Source of the DNA: Clostridiales bacterium UBA735
Lineage (GTDB): Bacteria > Bacillota > Clostridia > Oscillospirales > Oscillospiraceae
Length of the DNA stretch: 5,493 bases
Direction of reading: 5' to 3'
Assembly (NCBI GenBank): GCA_002298695.1
Contig: DBLB01000038.1
Location: forward strand, 1-5,493
Shown here: positions 5,469 to 5,493 of the stretch, piece by piece
Layout of the letters: every line of letters starts with the position of its first letter
How positions within the stretch are numbered: the first letter of the stretch is position 1
The notes under the pieces: model-generated
The model's input: the letters and a program-made list of their open reading frames with translations, nothing else
Database searches by the model: none
What the model was told of the DNA's origin: nothing
Translations under genes and position numbers: made by a program

Positions 5469-5493
5469 GCCGGTATAGCTCAGTTGGTAGAGC
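5469..5493 (+). tRNA. tRNA, 5' part only, probably tRNA-Thr (runs off the window)
   Basis: The last 25 bases have the layout of a tRNA 5' half: a seven-base acceptor strand GCCGGTA (5469-5475), T8-A9, then the D-arm stem GCTC with loop AGTTGGTA closing on GAGC (5478-5493). The GCCGG acceptor start followed by this D-arm is commonest in bacterial threonine tRNAs, but the anticodon lies outside the window, so the amino acid is a guess. The gene may head a tRNA cluster. Confidence 0.85.

Noticed and set aside
1..5493. Mobile elements, CRISPR arrays, direct repeat arrays and defence-type genes
   Set aside because: No transposase or recombinase motifs, regularly spaced repeats, or toxin/antitoxin-like small frames with ribosome binding sites were found; every gap is accounted for by promoters, terminators or short operators.

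Overview
The window is an ordinary-looking chromosomal stretch from a GC-rich, Gram-positive-style bacterium, most likely an anaerobic clostridial Firmicute (Oscillospiraceae/Ruminococcaceae-like). This is inferred from the YitT-family membrane protein, strong AGGAGG-type ribosome binding sites, near-perfect sigma-A promoters with 17-bp spacers, a TTG start, and GC-rich hairpin terminators with U-tracts. Taxonomy cannot be proven from the sequence alone.

Layout, left to right. A minus-strand YitT/DUF2179 membrane protein runs off the left edge (1-805), with its own promoter at 851-879. A terminator (903-936) separates it from a minus-strand GntR/FadR-type regulator with an FCD domain (953-1612). 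The 185-bp gap 1613-1797 is a compact divergent control region. It holds two facing promoters, a 10-bp inverted repeat that contains both -35 boxes, and a perfect 17-bp palindrome in the leader of the rightward gene. That gene encodes a 321-residue NAD-dependent D-2-hydroxyacid dehydrogenase of the glycerate dehydrogenase/hydroxypyruvate reductase type (1798-2763). It converges on a minus-strand FGGY-family carbohydrate kinase homologue (2932-4422), with one hairpin terminator for each gene between them. The kinase homologue is divergent from an IclR-family regulator (4615-5391); the gap carries a perfect 11-bp inverted repeat and the IclR promoter. The window ends inside the 5' part of a tRNA gene (probably tRNA-Thr) behind a perfect-consensus promoter.

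How the genes may work together (inference): two one-component metabolite-sensing regulators (GntR-FCD and IclR) bracket a 2-hydroxyacid dehydrogenase and a sugar-kinase homologue, which suggests control of a small carbohydrate or sugar-acid metabolic module. No transporter or further catabolic enzyme is visible, so the substrate cannot be named. The most notable point is the FGGY protein. Its fold motifs are well preserved, but the position of the usual catalytic aspartate (after GGG 239-241) reads T-S-A, and the usual GTS phosphate loop reads E-S-R. It may therefore be a catalytically dead or re-purposed kinase homologue. I saw no mobile element, CRISPR array, or clear sign of a novel defence or other exotic system.
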